Shown here in pieces: positions 17,841-26,993 of a stretch of 39,246 nt of DNA; position 1 is the stretch's first letter; each line of letters begins with the position of its first letter. Under the pieces are notes generated by a model. The model was not told where the DNA came from and made no database searches. It was given only the letters and a program-made list of their open reading frames with translations. Origin of the DNA: Candidatus Falkowiibacteriota bacterium. Lineage in GTDB: Bacteria > Patescibacteriota > Patescibacteriia > Patescibacteriales > UBA12465. The stretch covers positions 1 through 39,246 of the forward strand of contig JAAZJO010000016.1 in assembly GCA_012800315.1 (NCBI GenBank), written 5' to 3'. The position numbers and the translations under genes were made by a program.

Positions 17841-17851
17841 TTTGAATATAT

Positions 17852-18400
17852 ATGGAAGTAAAAGCCAGTTTAAAACATTTAAGAATGTCGCCGCGAAAAA
17901 CTCGCCTGGTTATTGATGTTATTCGCAAGATGCCAGTTAATGCTGCTCTTGATCAATTAAAATTCATCAATAAAAGAGCAGCTGCTCCGATTGCTGGTTT
18001 AGTAAAATCAGCGGTTGCTAATGCGGTTAATACTTATAATTTAGAAGCCGATAATTTATATATTAAAGAAATCCGCTCTGATGAAGCGGCTACTTTAAAA
18101 CGTTGGATGCCTAAAGCCCATGGTCGGGCCACCTCTATTCGCAAGCGTGGCTGTCACTTGAGTATTGTGATTGCGGAAATTAAAGAAAGTGGCAAGGCAG
18201 AGAAGAAGGTAGTGAAAACAGCTGATCCGATAAAATTAGAAAAATTAGTGGCAGAAAGTGAAAAATCTGCTAAAGGAGTAAAGAAAGTGGCTACTGAAAA
18301 GGGAGCGGAAGTAATTGATCCACGCATGGAGGGACGCGCTTCTAAAAAAGAAAGTAGCAAAGGTCATGCTGCTAAGATGTTTAGACGTAAAGCCGGTTAA
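17852..18400 (+). CDS. rplV: 50S ribosomal protein L22 with a charged C-terminal extension
   Basis: KHLRMSPRKTRLVIDVIRKMPVNAALDQLKFINKRAA...KRWMPKAHGRATSIRKRGCHLSIVI. Confidence 0.97.
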   Translation: MEVKASLKHLRMSPRKTRLVIDVIRKMPVNAALDQLKFINKRAAAPIAGLVKSAVANAVNTYNLEADNLYIKEIRSDEAATLKRWMPKAHGRATSIRKRGCHLSIVIAEIKESGKAEKKVVKTADPIKLEKLVAESEKSAKGVKKVATEKGAEVIDPRMEGRASKKESSKGHAAKMFRRKAG

Positions 18401-18436
18401 TAAATATAAGTTTGGTTATTAAATTGATTAATTTAT

Positions 18437-19114
18437 ATGGGTAAAAAAGTAAATCCGAAAATTCTACGCATGGGGATCACCAAGACTTGGCCTTCTGTTT
18501 GGTTTGAGGATGGTGAACAATATATTAAAAATGTTCGCCAAGATGTTTTAATTCGTAAATTCATGATTCGCGAATTTAAAGAAGCGGGCATTGATAAAGT
18601 GGAAATAATGCGTAGTTTAAATAAAATAGAAATTACTGTTTCTACCGCTAAGCCAGGCTTAATTATTGGTCGGGGCGGCAATGGTGTTGAGGAATTGAAG
18701 AAGAAATTACATGATAAATTTTTGAAAAATTTTCGCATGGGTGAAATTAATTTGAATATAAAAGAAGCTAGTCGTTCTAATTTAAGTGCTCAAATTGTGG
18801 TTCAATCAATGATTTTAGATATTGAAAAAAGAATGCCTTTTCGTCGTGTAATGAAACAGGCGATTAGCAGAGTAGAGAGAGCTGGCGCTCTAGGAGTTAA
18901 GGTGGTTGTTTCCGGACGTTTAAATGGTGCAGAAATTGCTCGTACTGAAAAGTTATCTTCTGGCAAGGTGCCGCTACAAACTTTAAGAGCAGATATTGAT
19001 TATGCTCGTGGCGCTGCCCACACAACCTATGGCACAATTGGAATAAAAGTTTGGATTTATAAAGGTGAAGTTTTTGAAAAGGAAATTCAAAAAGGCGAAG
19101 TGATTGCCAGTTAA
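18437..19114 (+). CDS. rpsC: 30S ribosomal protein S3
   Basis: MGKKVNPKILRMGITKTWPSVW...PGLIIGRGGNGVEELKKKL (KH domain). Confidence 0.98.
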   Translation: MGKKVNPKILRMGITKTWPSVWFEDGEQYIKNVRQDVLIRKFMIREFKEAGIDKVEIMRSLNKIEITVSTAKPGLIIGRGGNGVEELKKKLHDKFLKNFRMGEINLNIKEASRSNLSAQIVVQSMILDIEKRMPFRRVMKQAISRVERAGALGVKVVVSGRLNGAEIARTEKLSSGKVPLQTLRADIDYARGAAHTTYGTIGIKVWIYKGEVFEKEIQKGEVIAS

Positions 19115-19137
19115 TATATAAAATAATGTTTTGATAT

Positions 19138-19545
19138 ATGTTAATGCCAAAGAAAACAAAATGGAGAAAAGATCATAAGCGAAGACGTGGCGGTAAGGCT
19201 ACCCGCAATTTAAATATAAGTTTTGGAAGTTATGGCTTAAAGAGTTTAACAGCTTGTTGGGTATCGGCTCGTCAGATTGAAGCAGCGCGTCGGGTGATGA
19301 CTAAATATATAAAGAAAGGTGGACGAATTTGGATTAGGATTTTTCCCGATAAACCAGTGACCGCTCATGGTGGAGAGATTCCGATGGGTAAAGGAAAGGG
19401 TGCGGTTGATCATTATGTTGCCATTGTTAAACCAGGCATGATTATGTTTGAAATGGAGGGTCCTGATGAGGCGACGGCTAAGAAGGCCATGGAATCAGCT
19501 GGTCATAAATTGCCAGTTAAATGTCAATTTATTAGTAAAAAGTAA
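19138..19545 (+). CDS. rplP: 50S ribosomal protein L16
   Basis: MLMPKKTKWRKDHKRRRGGKATR...GRIWIRIFPDKPVTAHGGEIPMGKGKGAVDHYVAIVKPG. Confidence 0.98.
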   Translation: MLMPKKTKWRKDHKRRRGGKATRNLNISFGSYGLKSLTACWVSARQIEAARRVMTKYIKKGGRIWIRIFPDKPVTAHGGEIPMGKGKGAVDHYVAIVKPGMIMFEMEGPDEATAKKAMESAGHKLPVKCQFISKK

Positions 19546-19570
19546 TTTATCTTAGTATCTGAATAAAAAT

Positions 19571-19750
19571 ATGGATTTTAAAGAACTAACAACAAAAAAT
19601 AATCAAGAGCTAAAAGAATTACTGAAAGTTAATCAAGAAAAATTACGAGAGTTACGTTTCAAGGATTCTAATAAGCAATTAAAAAATGTTCGCGAAATTC
19701 GCGCTACTCGTAATTTAATTGCTCAGATTTTAACGTTATTAAATAAATAA
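19571..19750 (+). CDS. rpmC: 50S ribosomal protein L29
   Basis: 59-aa ORF missing from the track: MDFKELTTKNNQELKELLKVNQEKLRELRFKDSNKQLKNVREIRATRNLIAQILTLLNK. Confidence 0.95.
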   Translation: MDFKELTTKNNQELKELLKVNQEKLRELRFKDSNKQLKNVREIRATRNLIAQILTLLNK

Positions 19751-19754
19751 TAAT

Positions 19755-20030
19755 ATGCCCGCTAAAAAAACACAGACAATAGAAAAAAAAGCAAAACCGG
19801 CGACCATTGTTAAAAAGTTCAGCGGAGTTGTTGTTGGTGATCAAAATGACAAGACGGTTATTGTGAAAGTGGAAACGGTTAAGGTTCATCCAAAGTATAA
19901 AAAGAGATATGTTGTCAGTCGTCGTTATAAGGTTCATGATGAAAAAAATGAACACAAGATTGGCGACAAAGTTTCTTTTGTTGAATGTCGTCCGTTGAGT
20001 CGTGATAAACGTTGGCGATTGATTAAGTAA
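19755..20030 (+). CDS. rpsQ: 30S ribosomal protein S17
   Basis: FSGVVVGDQNDKTVIVKVETVKVHPKYKKRYVVSRRYKVHDEKNEHKIGDKVSFVECRPLSRDKRWRL. Confidence 0.97.
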   Translation: MPAKKTQTIEKKAKPATIVKKFSGVVVGDQNDKTVIVKVETVKVHPKYKKRYVVSRRYKVHDEKNEHKIGDKVSFVECRPLSRDKRWRLIK

Positions 20031-20057
20031 TGATCTCAAGAAGCAAGATATAAATAT

Positions 20058-20432
20058 ATGATTCAAGTACAAACATATTTAAAAATAGCTGATAATTCCG
20101 GTGCTAAAGAAATTATGTGCATTAAAGTTTTAGGTGGAACTAGAAGACGTTATGCGCGTATTGGCGATGTTATTGTTGGCGCGGTAAAAAGCGCTATTCC
20201 ACACGCAGCGATTAAAAAAGGAGATATAGTAAAAGCGGTAATTGTTCGCACAACTAAAGAAATTCGTCGTGCTGATGGCTCTTATTTACGTTTTAGTGAT
20301 AATGCCGCTGTAATAATTAATGACGTTGATAAGAAGGAACCTAAGGGAACTCGCATTTTTGGTCCAGTGGCACGTGAGATAAGAAGGGCTGGCTTTGTTA
20401 AAATTGCTTCACTAGCCCCTGAAGTTTTGTAA
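20058..20432 (+). CDS. rplN: 50S ribosomal protein L14
   Basis: [48 protein letters not shown]. Confidence 0.98.
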   Translation: MIQVQTYLKIADNSGAKEIMCIKVLGGTRRRYARIGDVIVGAVKSAIPHAAIKKGDIVKAVIVRTTKEIRRADGSYLRFSDNAAVIINDVDKKEPKGTRIFGPVAREIRRAGFVKIASLAPEVL

Positions 20433-20453
20433 TCAAATACCATTAAGAATAAT

Positions 20454-20777
20454 ATGAATATCAAAAAGAATGACAAAGTAAAAATTCTTGCCGGCAAAGA
20501 CAAAGGAAAGATCGGTAAGGTACTACAGGTTTCTCCTGCTGAAGGACGCGTGAGCGTTGAGGGTTTAAATTTGTTGATTAAGCACTTAAGACCGAATCGT
20601 AATGGGGAAAAAGGACAAAGAATTGAATTTCCGGCTTTTATTGATATATCAAACGTGGCGCTTGTTTGTCCGAAATGCGGCAAGGCAACTAGAGTTGGCT
20701 TTAAGGTATTAAAACCTGAAGGAGGGAAGAGCAAAAAGATGAGAGTTTGTAAGAAGTGTCAGGAAACAATTGAGTAA
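20454..20777 (+). CDS. rplX: 50S ribosomal protein L24 (Cys4 form)
   Basis: [41 protein letters not shown]...[12 protein letters not shown]...CKKCQE. Confidence 0.97.
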   Translation: MNIKKNDKVKILAGKDKGKIGKVLQVSPAEGRVSVEGLNLLIKHLRPNRNGEKGQRIEFPAFIDISNVALVCPKCGKATRVGFKVLKPEGGKSKKMRVCKKCQETIE

Positions 20778-20786
20778 TATAAATAT

Positions 20787-21332
20787 ATGAGATTAAAAGA
20801 TAAATATAAAAAAGAAATAACCCCAGCTTTACAGAAAGAGTTTGGCTATAAAAATAGTCAATTAGTTCCTCGTTTGGAAAAAGTTGTTCTCAATGTTGGT
20901 TTTGGTCATCATTCTAAGGAAAAGGAGTTTATGGAGAGTGTGGCTAGAGGTCTAACTACTCTCAGCGGTCAGAAAGCGGTATTTACTAAAGCTAAAAAAT
21001 CTATTTCAGCTTTTAAGATTAGAGAAGGTATGACTATTGGTGCTAAGGTAACTTTGCGCGGTGATCGGATGTATGATTTTGTTGAAAAATTAGTTAACAT
21101 TGTTTTTCCTCGTGTTCGTGATTTTCGTGGAATTAGTGAGAAGGCGGTTGATAAAACTGGTAATTTAACGGTTGGTTTAAGAGAATTTGTTTCTTTCCCA
21201 GAAATTCATTTAGAGGATGTTGACAATATGTTTGGTTTAGAAGTTTGTTTGGTGACTAATGCTAAGAATAGAGCTGAAGGCTTAGAGCTTTTTCGCCAAA
21301 TTGGCTTCCCATTTAAAAAAGAAAACAAATAA
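20787..21332 (+). CDS. rplE: 50S ribosomal protein L5
   Basis: LEKVVLNVGFGHHSKEKE...KAKKSISAFKIREGMTIGAKVTLRGDRMYDFVEKLVNIVFPRVRDFRGI. Confidence 0.98.
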   Translation: MRLKDKYKKEITPALQKEFGYKNSQLVPRLEKVVLNVGFGHHSKEKEFMESVARGLTTLSGQKAVFTKAKKSISAFKIREGMTIGAKVTLRGDRMYDFVEKLVNIVFPRVRDFRGISEKAVDKTGNLTVGLREFVSFPEIHLEDVDNMFGLEVCLVTNAKNRAEGLELFRQIGFPFKKENK

Positions 21333-21343
21333 TTTAAATATAT

Positions 21344-21529
21344 ATGGCAAGAACTGCATTAATTGTAAAAGCAAAAAGAAAACCAAAATTTTCCACTCGC
21401 AAAATAAATCGTTGCTGGCGTTGTGGTCGTAATCGCGGTGTTATTGGTGATTTTAAGCTATGCCGCATTTGTTTTCGTGAACTAGCGGATAACGGCGATT
21501 TGCCGGGTATCACAAAATCCAGCTGGTAA
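21344..21529 (+). CDS. rpsN: 30S ribosomal protein S14 type Z
   Basis: 61 aa with [38 protein letters not shown]. Confidence 0.98.
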   Translation: MARTALIVKAKRKPKFSTRKINRCWRCGRNRGVIGDFKLCRICFRELADNGDLPGITKSSW

Positions 21530-21554
21530 TAAGTTATTAAGTTTTACTAAAAAT

Positions 21555-21965
21555 ATGATGGATCCCATCGCAGACATGTTTACAAGAATTAGAAACGCTT
21601 CCGCCGTTAAAAAAACGGAGGTTGTTTTGCCGATCTCTAAGCTAAAACTTGAAGTAGCAAAGATACTTGAGGCTGAGGGTTGGATTAAAAAAGTTGAGGT
21701 TATTCCTGGCGGACTTGACGGCAAGCATAATCGTTTTGATGAATTGAAAATTCAATTAAAATATCATAAGAATGGTAAACCCCAAATTAGCGGCATTAAT
21801 CGTGTGAGTCGTCCCGGTTTAAGAATTTATGTGAATAAGGAAGAAATTCCAACAGTTTTGAATAATTTCGGTATTGCCATCCTTTCTACTTCCAAAGGAA
21901 TCATGACTAATAAAGAGGCTAAGAAACAGAAAATTGGTGGTGAGGTTTTGGGAGAAATCTTTTAA
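21555..21965 (+). CDS. rpsH: 30S ribosomal protein S8
   Basis: MMDPIADMFTRIRNASAVKKTEVVLPISKLKLEVAKILEAEGWI...SRPGLRIYV...ILSTSKGIMTNKEAKKQKIGGEVL. Confidence 0.98.
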   Translation: MMDPIADMFTRIRNASAVKKTEVVLPISKLKLEVAKILEAEGWIKKVEVIPGGLDGKHNRFDELKIQLKYHKNGKPQISGINRVSRPGLRIYVNKEEIPTVLNNFGIAILSTSKGIMTNKEAKKQKIGGEVLGEIF

Positions 21966-21988
21966 TAATCAATAAGTATTTATTTTAT

Positions 21989-22534
21989 ATGTCACGTTTA
22001 GGAAAACTGCCAATCAAACTCCCAGCGGGGGTTCAGGCGACAATTAAAGATAAAGAATTGTTTTTGAATGGACCAAAGGGAGAGATAAAAGTAGCTATTA
22101 ATCCTTTAATTGAGGTTAAGGTTGAGGGTGAATCAATTCTGGTTGCTCCTTATGATCAAACAGTAAAAAATGTCAATGCAATTTGGGGTTTAGTTTGGAG
22201 TTTGGTTCGTAATGGGGTTATTGGGGTGAGTGTTGGTTTTACAAAAAAATTAGAAATTAATGGGGTTGGTTATCGTGCTACCGCGGCTCCAGGAAAATTA
22301 AATATGGGCCTAGGTTTTTCCCATCCGATTGAATTTAAGTTGCCAGATGGTATTACTGCTAGTGTTGAGGGAAATATTATTTCTTTAACTGGAGTTGATA
22401 AGGAATTACTAGGAGAAACAGCTGCACAAATTAGAAAAATACGTAAACCAGAACCGTATAAAGGAAAAGGTATTAAATATGTTGATGAAATTGTGAGACG
22501 TAAGGCTGGAAAGGCAGCGACAAAAGGTAAATAA
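21989..22534 (+). CDS. rplF: 50S ribosomal protein L6
   Basis: MSRLGKLPIKLPAGVQATIKDKELFLNGPKGEIKV...KPEPYKGKGIKYVDEIVRRKAGK. Confidence 0.98.
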   Translation: MSRLGKLPIKLPAGVQATIKDKELFLNGPKGEIKVAINPLIEVKVEGESILVAPYDQTVKNVNAIWGLVWSLVRNGVIGVSVGFTKKLEINGVGYRATAAPGKLNMGLGFSHPIEFKLPDGITASVEGNIISLTGVDKELLGETAAQIRKIRKPEPYKGKGIKYVDEIVRRKAGKAATKGK

Positions 22535-22562
22535 TTAGAGAAATTAATTGAGAATTAATTAT

Positions 22563-22919
22563 ATGGATAAAAATAAGGTAAAAAATCAGAAGGATCTTCG
22601 TCGTCATCTTAAAGTTCGTTCAACTATTTCTGGTACAGCTGATGTTCCACGTTTAAATATTTTTCGCTCTAATCGCGGAATGTTTTTGCAAATTATTGAT
22701 GACTTAGCTGGAAAAACTTTAGCAAGCGCCTCAACTCTTGAATTAAAAAATAAAAAAAATAATAAAATTGATTTAAGTAAAGAGTTAGGATTATTAATTG
22801 CGCAAAAGGCGAAGGCTTTAAATATTACTAAAGTTGTCTTTGATCGCGGTCCTTATAAATATCATGGTCGCATTAAGGCGGCGGCTGAAGGAGCACGAGA
22901 AGGTGGTCTGCTATTTTAA
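22563..22919 (+). CDS. rplR: 50S ribosomal protein L18
   Basis: Start at the internal ATG of ORF 22548. VPRLNIFRSNRGMFLQIIDDLAGKTLASAST...VVFDRGPYKYHGRIKAAAEGAREGGLLF. Confidence 0.96.
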   Translation: MDKNKVKNQKDLRRHLKVRSTISGTADVPRLNIFRSNRGMFLQIIDDLAGKTLASASTLELKNKKNNKIDLSKELGLLIAQKAKALNITKVVFDRGPYKYHGRIKAAAEGAREGGLLF

Positions 22920-22930
22920 TTATAATTAAT

Positions 22931-23587
22931 ATGTCTGAAGTTAAAAAAAATAAAACTAATAAGGCGGATGAATTCGCAGAAGGCGCAGCCGCGACTGTTG
23001 CCACTGATATTTATGGTAGCGGCAGTAAGCAAAAACGTGGTCGCTCTGAAAATCGTGGTGTGAGAAGGGGCGGAAGACGTGATGATCGCTTAAAAGATGA
23101 GATGGAGCAACGTATTTTAGAGGTAGCGCGAGTTACTCGTGTTATGGCTGGGGGCAAAAGAATGAGTTTTCGTGCTTGTGTAGCCATTGGTGATAAAAAA
23201 GGTAATGTTGGGGTTGGTTTAGGCAAAGGCGCTGATGTAACTATTGCTGTTAATAAAGCAGTTAATCATGCTAAGAAAAACATGATTAATGTTCAGACAG
23301 TTAATGAAACAATTTCCCATTCAGTTGCTTTTAAATTAGGAGCTGCTAAATTAATTTTAAAGCCAGCCAAAAAAGGACGTGGGGTGATTGCTGGTGGCGT
23401 GACTCGTGTTATTTTAGAATTAGCTGGAATTAAAAATATTACTAGTAAAACTTTAGGTACTAATAATAAGGTTAATAATGCGCGTTGTACAATTGCTGCT
23501 TTGAAAAGTTTACGTCGGGTTGAAATTAAGGAGGTCAAGAAAGTAAAAGAGGTTAAGCCAGGAGAGAAAAAGGAAGAAAAGAAATAA
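22931..23587 (+). CDS. rpsE: 30S ribosomal protein S5
   Basis: EQRILEVARVTRVMAGGKRMSFRACVAIGDKKGNVGVGLGKGADVTIAVNKAVNHAKKNM. Confidence 0.98.
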   Translation: MSEVKKNKTNKADEFAEGAAATVATDIYGSGSKQKRGRSENRGVRRGGRRDDRLKDEMEQRILEVARVTRVMAGGKRMSFRACVAIGDKKGNVGVGLGKGADVTIAVNKAVNHAKKNMINVQTVNETISHSVAFKLGAAKLILKPAKKGRGVIAGGVTRVILELAGIKNITSKTLGTNNKVNNARCTIAALKSLRRVEIKEVKKVKEVKPGEKKEEKK

Positions 23588-23620
23588 AAATAAGTGTTTT
23601 TAAATTGTATTCATATTAAT

Positions 23621-24034
23621 ATGTTATCACTTAATACGATAAAAAAAGCCAAGGGTTCGGCTAAAAAAATAAAAAGAGTTGGTCGTGGTAATGCTTCTGG
23701 ACATGGTACTTATAGCACCAGAGGACTTAAAGGACAAAAGTCACGTTCGGGCGTTAGTAATTTAAAGCGCTTAGGAATGCGTCAGCAATTATTATCAACT
23801 CCTAAATTGCGTGGTTTTAAATCTGATAAGCCGAAAAATCAAGTTGTTAGCGTAAAGGCAATTAACAGCAATTTTAAAGATGGCGAAATCGTTAGCCCAG
23901 TTATTTTAGCTGTTAAGAAATTGATTAGCTCAGCTGAATTGCCAGTAAAAATTTTAGGCAAAGATAAATTAACCGTTAAAGTTACTTTTGAAAAGGTTAA
24001 TTTAAGCGAATCAGTAAAAAAACAAATTAAATAA
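23621..24034 (+). CDS. rplO: 50S ribosomal protein L15
   Basis: Start at the internal ATG (MLSLNTIKKAKGSAKKIKRVGRGNASGHGTYSTRGLKGQKSRSG). Directly follows rpsE, so rpmD is absent. Confidence 0.96.
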   Translation: MLSLNTIKKAKGSAKKIKRVGRGNASGHGTYSTRGLKGQKSRSGVSNLKRLGMRQQLLSTPKLRGFKSDKPKNQVVSVKAINSNFKDGEIVSPVILAVKKLISSAELPVKILGKDKLTVKVTFEKVNLSESVKKQIK

Positions 24035-24048
24035 TTTAGAGTCATTAT

Positions 24049-25320
24049 ATGTTTGGTAAATTAGAACAAATTTGGAAAGCGCGCGATTTAAGAAATAATA
24101 TTTTGTTTGTGCTGGGCATGTTGGTTATTTTTCGTTTTGCTGCTCATATTCCGGTTCCGGGAGTTAATGCTGTCGCTTTGAAAAATTTATTTGCTTCTAA
24201 TCAGGCCCTAGGTTTAATGAATATTTTTGCTGGTGGCGGAATGCAGAATTTTTCTATCGTCATGATGGGCGTTGCGCCATATATTACTTCTTCTATTATT
24301 TTTCAGCTTTTAGGCATGATAATCCCATCAATTGAAGAAATGCAGAAAGAAGAATCAGGGCGTCAAAAATTAAATATGTGGACCCGTTGGTTAACTGTTC
24401 CTTTGGCTGCTATGCAAGCTTATGGCATGATTACTTTATTGCGTAATAGCGCAGCTGGCATTATGGAACAAATGGCTCCCTTTGATCTTTTTGTAGTTGT
24501 TTTAACTATTACAGCTGGTACTATTTTCTTGATGTGGATAGGGGAGTTAATTACTGAGAAGAAGGTAGGTAATGGCATTTCTTTATTAATTTTCGCTGGT
24601 ATTGTTTCTGGTTTATTGCAAAACGTTAGACAAATTATTTTAACCTTTGATCAATCTCAGTTATTTATGTTAATTGGTTTTATCGTGATTGCCTTAATAA
24701 CAATTGTTGGGGTGGTGATTATTAATGAGGGGCAACGTAATATTCCAGTTCAATATGCTCGCCAAATTAGAGGCAATAGAAGTTTTGGCGGTACTAGCAC
24801 CCACTTGCCATTGCGAGTTAATATGGCGGGAGTTATTCCGATTATTTTTGCGATTTCCGTTGTTTTATTCCCATCAATGATTGCTCAATTTTTAGTTCAT
24901 GCGAAGAGTGCCTGGATTGTTAATTTAGCCGAAGGCACAATTAGGTTATTTAATAATCAGTTATTTTACGGAATTTGTTATTTTCTTTTGGTTTTTGCTT
25001 TTACTTATTTTTATACCGAAGTTGTTTTTCACCCAGATCGGATTGCTGAAAACTTGCAGAAGCAAGGTGGTTTTATTCCAGGCATTAGACCAGGTAAGGC
25101 AACTAGTGATTATTTATCTGCTACCGCTCATAAAATCATTTTAGTTGGTGCTTTATTTTTAAGTTTTATTGCTGTCCTGCCTTTAATTATGAAGTACTTT
25201 ACCGGCGTTCAGGCTTATTCTATTGGTGGCACTAGTTTACTCATCGTTGTTTCTGTAGTCATTGAAACGGTTAAACAGATTCAAGCACAGTTAACTATGC
25301 GTGAATATGATGGCATTTAG
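24049..25320 (+). CDS. secY: Protein translocase subunit SecY
   Basis: FRFAAHIPVPGVN...APYITSSIIFQLL...GGFIPGIRPGKATSDYL...GGTSLLIVVSVVIETVKQIQAQLTMREYDGI. Confidence 0.98.
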   Translation: MFGKLEQIWKARDLRNNILFVLGMLVIFRFAAHIPVPGVNAVALKNLFASNQALGLMNIFAGGGMQNFSIVMMGVAPYITSSIIFQLLGMIIPSIEEMQKEESGRQKLNMWTRWLTVPLAAMQAYGMITLLRNSAAGIMEQMAPFDLFVVVLTITAGTIFLMWIGELITEKKVGNGISLLIFAGIVSGLLQNVRQIILTFDQSQLFMLIGFIVIALITIVGVVIINEGQRNIPVQYARQIRGNRSFGGTSTHLPLRVNMAGVIPIIFAISVVLFPSMIAQFLVHAKSAWIVNLAEGTIRLFNNQLFYGICYFLLVFAFTYFYTEVVFHPDRIAENLQKQGGFIPGIRPGKATSDYLSATAHKIILVGALFLSFIAVLPLIMKYFTGVQAYSIGGTSLLIVVSVVIETVKQIQAQLTMREYDGI

Positions 25321-25349
25321 TTTTAAATTTTAGTTTAAAAAAGTAAAAA

Positions 25350-25376
25350 AGTGCGGCTTTATAGCCGCCTTTTTTT
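25350..25376 (+). terminator. Intrinsic terminator after secY
   Basis: GCGGC-TTTATA-GCCGC followed by CTTTTTTT. Confidence 0.85.
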
Positions 25377-25377
25377 A

Positions 25378-25386
25378 TGATATAAT
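25378..25386 (+). promoter_or_regulatory. Extended -10 promoter (TGATATAAT) for the 25411 gene
   Basis: TGnTATAAT located 24 nt before the ATG, right after the terminator. Confidence 0.5.
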
Positions 25387-25410
25387 TAAATTGTTAGTAA
25401 TAATAAATAT

Positions 25411-25704
25411 ATGGGTTTAGCTAGTATTGCTCAAAAAGCAAAAGATTTGACTGATTATGAGATAGATCAGAAAATTGATCGTTTATTTAGAACGAATCCA
25501 TCACTTAAACACTTGAGAGATAATCAGGATTTGATTTTTGATATTATTAAAAAATATAAAGAAAAAAGGCGTCGTGGTATTAAGATTTCTGGTCGCACTA
25601 TTAGACGTGATACTTATCAGCTTTATAAAAACCGTTTAAGTTTAGGTCTAACTCTTAATGACCTTGATGATTTGCGAAAACTTTTGGAAACATTTAAGCA
25701 GTAA
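25411..25704 (+). CDS. Uncharacterised basic helical protein (97 aa) between secY and map
   Basis: MGLASIAQKAKDLTDYEIDQKIDRLFRTNPSLKHLRDNQDLIFDIIKKYKEKRRRGIKISGRTIRRDTYQLYKNRLSLGLTLNDLDDLRKLLETFKQ; own promoter. Confidence 0.85.
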   Translation: MGLASIAQKAKDLTDYEIDQKIDRLFRTNPSLKHLRDNQDLIFDIIKKYKEKRRRGIKISGRTIRRDTYQLYKNRLSLGLTLNDLDDLRKLLETFKQ

Positions 25705-25705
25705 T

Positions 25706-26536
25706 ATGATTTACATAAAAACAAAAGAGGAAATTAGAATAATTAAGGAGGGCGGTAAACGATTAGCTATTATTTTAAGACGTTTAGTTAAGGAGTTAAA
25801 GCCAGGAGTATCAACTGCTCATATTGAAGAAATTTTTGAGCAAAGTGTTAGAGAGATTGGCGGTTTGCCAGCTTTTAAAAATTATCCGATGGGGGATGGT
25901 ATTTTTTTTCCATCGGGTGTTTGTGTTTCAATTAATAATGAAGTGGTACATGGCGCTGCCTTGCCAGAAAGAATTATTAAGGAGGGAGATATTGTTGATT
26001 TAGATATTGGAATGGAGTGGCCAGTTAGCCCTGAGCTACAAAAGAAATTCAAAGCGCCAATTAATAAACATTCAAAAAATGGTGGCTTTTATACCGATAT
26101 GTGCACCACTGTTTCAGTTGGTCGGGTTAGTAAAGAAGCTAAGAAACTTTTGCGCGTGGCTGAAGAATGTTTGCGACGAGGGATAAAAATGGTTAAACCG
26201 GGACGTACTCTTAATGATATTGCTCGGGCAATTCAATATTATGCCGAAGATCATGGTTATGGAGTAGTGCGTGATTTGGTTGGTCATGGAGTTGGTTATT
26301 ATGCCCATGAAAAACCAGATGTTGTTAATTTTGAAATTGATGAGGATTCAGAGGAGAATGTTGTTTTACAGCCGGGCATGGTTATTGCAATTGAACCCAT
26401 GATTAATATGGGTGATTGGCGCGTGAAAATAGATGACAATGGTTATACTATTTTAACAATGGATGACTCCCTAAGCGCTCACTTTGAACATACAGTTGCT
26501 GTCACTGGGCATGGAGTAGAAATTTTGACTAAATAA
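25706..26536 (+). CDS. map: Methionine aminopeptidase type I
   Basis: MIYIKTKEEIRIIKEGGKRLA...VVHGAALPERIIKEGDIVDLDIGMEW...GHGVGYYAHEKPDVVNF...IAIEPMINMG...FEHTVAVTGHGVEILT. Confidence 0.96.
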   Translation: MIYIKTKEEIRIIKEGGKRLAIILRRLVKELKPGVSTAHIEEIFEQSVREIGGLPAFKNYPMGDGIFFPSGVCVSINNEVVHGAALPERIIKEGDIVDLDIGMEWPVSPELQKKFKAPINKHSKNGGFYTDMCTTVSVGRVSKEAKKLLRVAEECLRRGIKMVKPGRTLNDIARAIQYYAEDHGYGVVRDLVGHGVGYYAHEKPDVVNFEIDEDSEENVVLQPGMVIAIEPMINMGDWRVKIDDNGYTILTMDDSLSAHFEHTVAVTGHGVEILTK

Positions 26537-26547
26537 AAAATAGAAAT

Positions 26548-26931
26548 ATGGAGGGGAAAAAATATTTAGGAATTGATTGGGGAGAGAAGAGAATCGGTTT
26601 AGCTCTGGCTGATGAAGAAACCTCTTTAGCCTTGCCTTTTAAAACAGTGGCGACTTTAAATGAAGTATTGGCAGTTATTAAGGAAGAAGAGATTGATGAA
26701 ATAATTATTGGTAGTCCTAAAAAAATGAGCGGAGAGGTAGCTAATAATCCTCTTTGGCTTAATTTTGTAGAAAATTTAAAGGAAAAAAGTGGCAAGCCAG
26801 TATTTTTTCTTGATGAACGTTTAAGTAGTTTAGCGGCTGACGCGTTGGGTGGGGAGAAAAAAGAAGTGGCCAAGCGTGATGAAATTGCCGCCACGATAAT
26901 TCTACAAGATTATTTAGATAGTAATTATTAA
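26548..26931 (+). CDS. ruvX: Putative pre-16S rRNA nuclease / YqgF-type Holliday junction resolvase
   Basis: YLGIDWGEKRIGLALADEETSLALPFKTV...FLDERLSSLAA; RNase H-like YqgF family. Confidence 0.93.
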   Translation: MEGKKYLGIDWGEKRIGLALADEETSLALPFKTVATLNEVLAVIKEEEIDEIIIGSPKKMSGEVANNPLWLNFVENLKEKSGKPVFFLDERLSSLAADALGGEKKEVAKRDEIAATIILQDYLDSNY

Positions 26932-26993
26932 TAAGTTTTTGCCCTAGAAAAAATTCGGAACGGAAAAAAGATTTTTTATATATTTTAATAAAC

